Source: Diplonema japonicum
Lineage: Eukaryota > Euglenozoa > Diplonemea > Diplonemida > Diplonemidae
Direction: 5' to 3'
Assembly: GCA_964019335.1 (NCBI GenBank)
Contig: OZ025660.1
Coordinates: 310,001-374,000, forward strand
Length of the DNA stretch: 64,000 nt
A program made the translations under genes and the position numbers. Shown here piece by piece: positions 63,015-64,000 of this stretch. The number at the start of each line of letters is the position of its first letter. Within the stretch, counting starts at the first letter, position 1. The notes beneath the pieces were generated by a model. It was given only the letters and a program-made list of their open reading frames with translations. It searched no databases and was not told where the DNA came from.

Positions 63015-63998
63015 CTACATCGCACAGCGTGAGTTCCTCCTGACAGAGGGAAAAGCGGGAACCAAAATTTGCTGAAAGAAAAAAAATTCCATTTCCCCCC
63101 CCCACATGCATACCTCTATAAACTTTCTAACCCGCACCTCATTGGGAATGAAAGGGTTCGGATACTTCACCGTTGCAACTACACACAGAAGGAAGCAGAA
63201 CCCCTCATACCCCACACGGACTCTCTCAGAAGGAATGCTCGAGTTGACTCCCACAGGGAGCGCCTTATAGTATATAGTGGAAAGAATATGATGCGTCAGC
63301 CGAGCATCCACCACTTTCAAGGTATCAGTGAACAATTTTTTGAAAGACGAGAATGTGAGGTTCCGCCCGTCCGAGTTTGTCTGATAAACCTTTTCCAGCC
63401 CATGCCTGTACTCGTTCAAAAGAGCAGCAATGCTTGGCGACTGCATGATGTGCTTCACACTCCCGACATCGCAGCGCCAGCAAAGCACGTCGACCACATT
63501 TCTGACAAACAGTTCGAACAGCTCTCTAGGATCGCCCTCCACGTCTCCTGTTAATGATAATGAGAGGCAGAACCGCAAGAAGGATTCTACGGTCATGCAC
63601 TCTGCAGGGTCTTTGATCTTCAGCTTCAGGTCCCTTACAAAGCCCCTTACATCAACACGCCCCTCGCCTTCCACGTAGTAGTAATGGTACACCTGACGCA
63701 GGCCTCTGTAGCTCTCTGTCACCACGTCGTTGAGTGAGTCAGTGGTATCGACGGAGTCCTCGAGAGGGATGGCTAGTAAGGTCGCGACGTCGACCTCCTT
63801 CAATCTCCATGCGGCCATGTCGTCCAGTTCATCCCTGCTGTACGCCAGGGCAGGCGTCTCTGCAGTGTGCCTCCGCAGCGTCCACATCAGAAGCGTCTTC
63901 ATGAGTGTCGACGATGCTGTGTCCAGCTCCGCACGCACATCCATGAAGACTGCCACTGCCGCCTTCCATCCTTCAGGGGTCGTTGGTTTTTCCTCCAT
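63015..63998 (-). CDS. Unidentified conserved-looking protein (2 exons)
   Basis: Exons 63998-63114 and 63071-63015, joined in phase 0 across a 42-nt intron (donor GTATGC, acceptor TTTCAG), give 313 residues ending RRNSRCAM. The protein is soluble, mostly helical by composition, with no signal peptide or membrane segment. Features include VYHYYYVEGEGRVDVRGFV, an LFELFVRNVVDVLCW helix and YEGFCFLLCVVATVKYPNPF. I do not recognise it. The start is two bases from the window edge; an ATG is present but further upstream exons cannot be excluded. Confidence 0.65.
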   Translation of the reverse strand: MEEKPTTPEGWKAAVAVFMDVRAELDTASSTLMKTLLMWTLRRHTAETPALAYSRDELDDMAAWRLKEVDVATLLAIPLEDSVDTTDSLNDVVTESYRGLRQVYHYYYVEGEGRVDVRGFVRDLKLKIKDPAECMTVESFLRFCLSLSLTGDVEGDPRELFELFVRNVVDVLCWRCDVGSVKHIMQSPSIAALLNEYRHGLEKVYQTNSDGRNLTFSSFKKLFTDTLKVVDARLTHHILSTIYYKALPVGVNSSIPSERVRVGYEGFCFLLCVVATVKYPNPFIPNEVRVRKFIEVCMWGGEMEFFFFQQILVPAFPSVRRNSRCAM

Positions 63999-64000
63999 TG

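Overview
The window looks like nuclear DNA of a protist, most likely a euglenozoan and perhaps a diplonemid; this placement is an inference. The supporting signs are these. All 19 credible host protein genes lie on the minus strand across 64 kb, as in polycistronic gene arrays. The introns are few, mostly 31-77 nt, and mostly phase 0. Coding DNA is GC-rich, while spacers are packed with A, T, G and C homopolymers. Gene 1 begins with a tyrosine/glycine-rich N-terminal motif of a kind I associate with Euglenozoa, and divergent PDZ-like modules recur. No rRNA, tRNA, spliced-leader gene, CRISPR or bacterial-type operon was seen.

Layout from left to right. 0-16 kb: a PDZ-like protein, then two essentially identical citrate synthase genes (2.2-3.9 and 13.0-14.7 kb) that bracket three tandem nucleotidyltransferase-fold genes. 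These three share a near-identical 867-bp core but have different N-terminal leaders and C-terminal modules; one carries a leader resembling the citrate synthase presequence. Just upstream of citrate synthase copy 2 is a decayed pogo-like transposon with long inverted repeats, and the matching empty site survives beside copy 1. 16-23 kb: a 2OG-Fe(II) oxygenase-like gene and a PDZ-bromodomain gene whose only long intron (2.4 kb) holds a LINE fragment. 20-29 kb: a nest of related LINE pieces, one with an intact reverse transcriptase ORF.

29-49 kb: conserved cell-biology genes. These are a Hrd1-like membrane RING protein, Hsp110, the Hsp70 cochaperone Hip (ST13), a JmjC/cupin-like oxygenase, a secreted GH127-type beta-L-arabinofuranosidase, a NEK kinase, an RHBDL4-type rhomboid protease with a predicted p97-binding tail, a PH-like/PDZ protein, a metallo-beta-lactamase-fold hydrolase and a coiled-coil protein with internal repeats. 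49-64 kb: a 0.6-kb inverted-repeat element, an MFS (OATP-like) transporter, an intronless 1680-residue gene joining an ADP-ribosyltransferase domain to an alpha-tubulin-like domain, 4.4 kb of repeat-rich spacer, and an unidentified gene at the right edge.

Functionally, two proteostasis themes recur: the Hsp70 cycle (Hsp110 beside Hip) and ER-associated degradation (RING E3 plus RHBDL4). The most unusual items are the ADP-ribosyltransferase-tubulin fusion and the mosaic nucleotidyltransferase trio.
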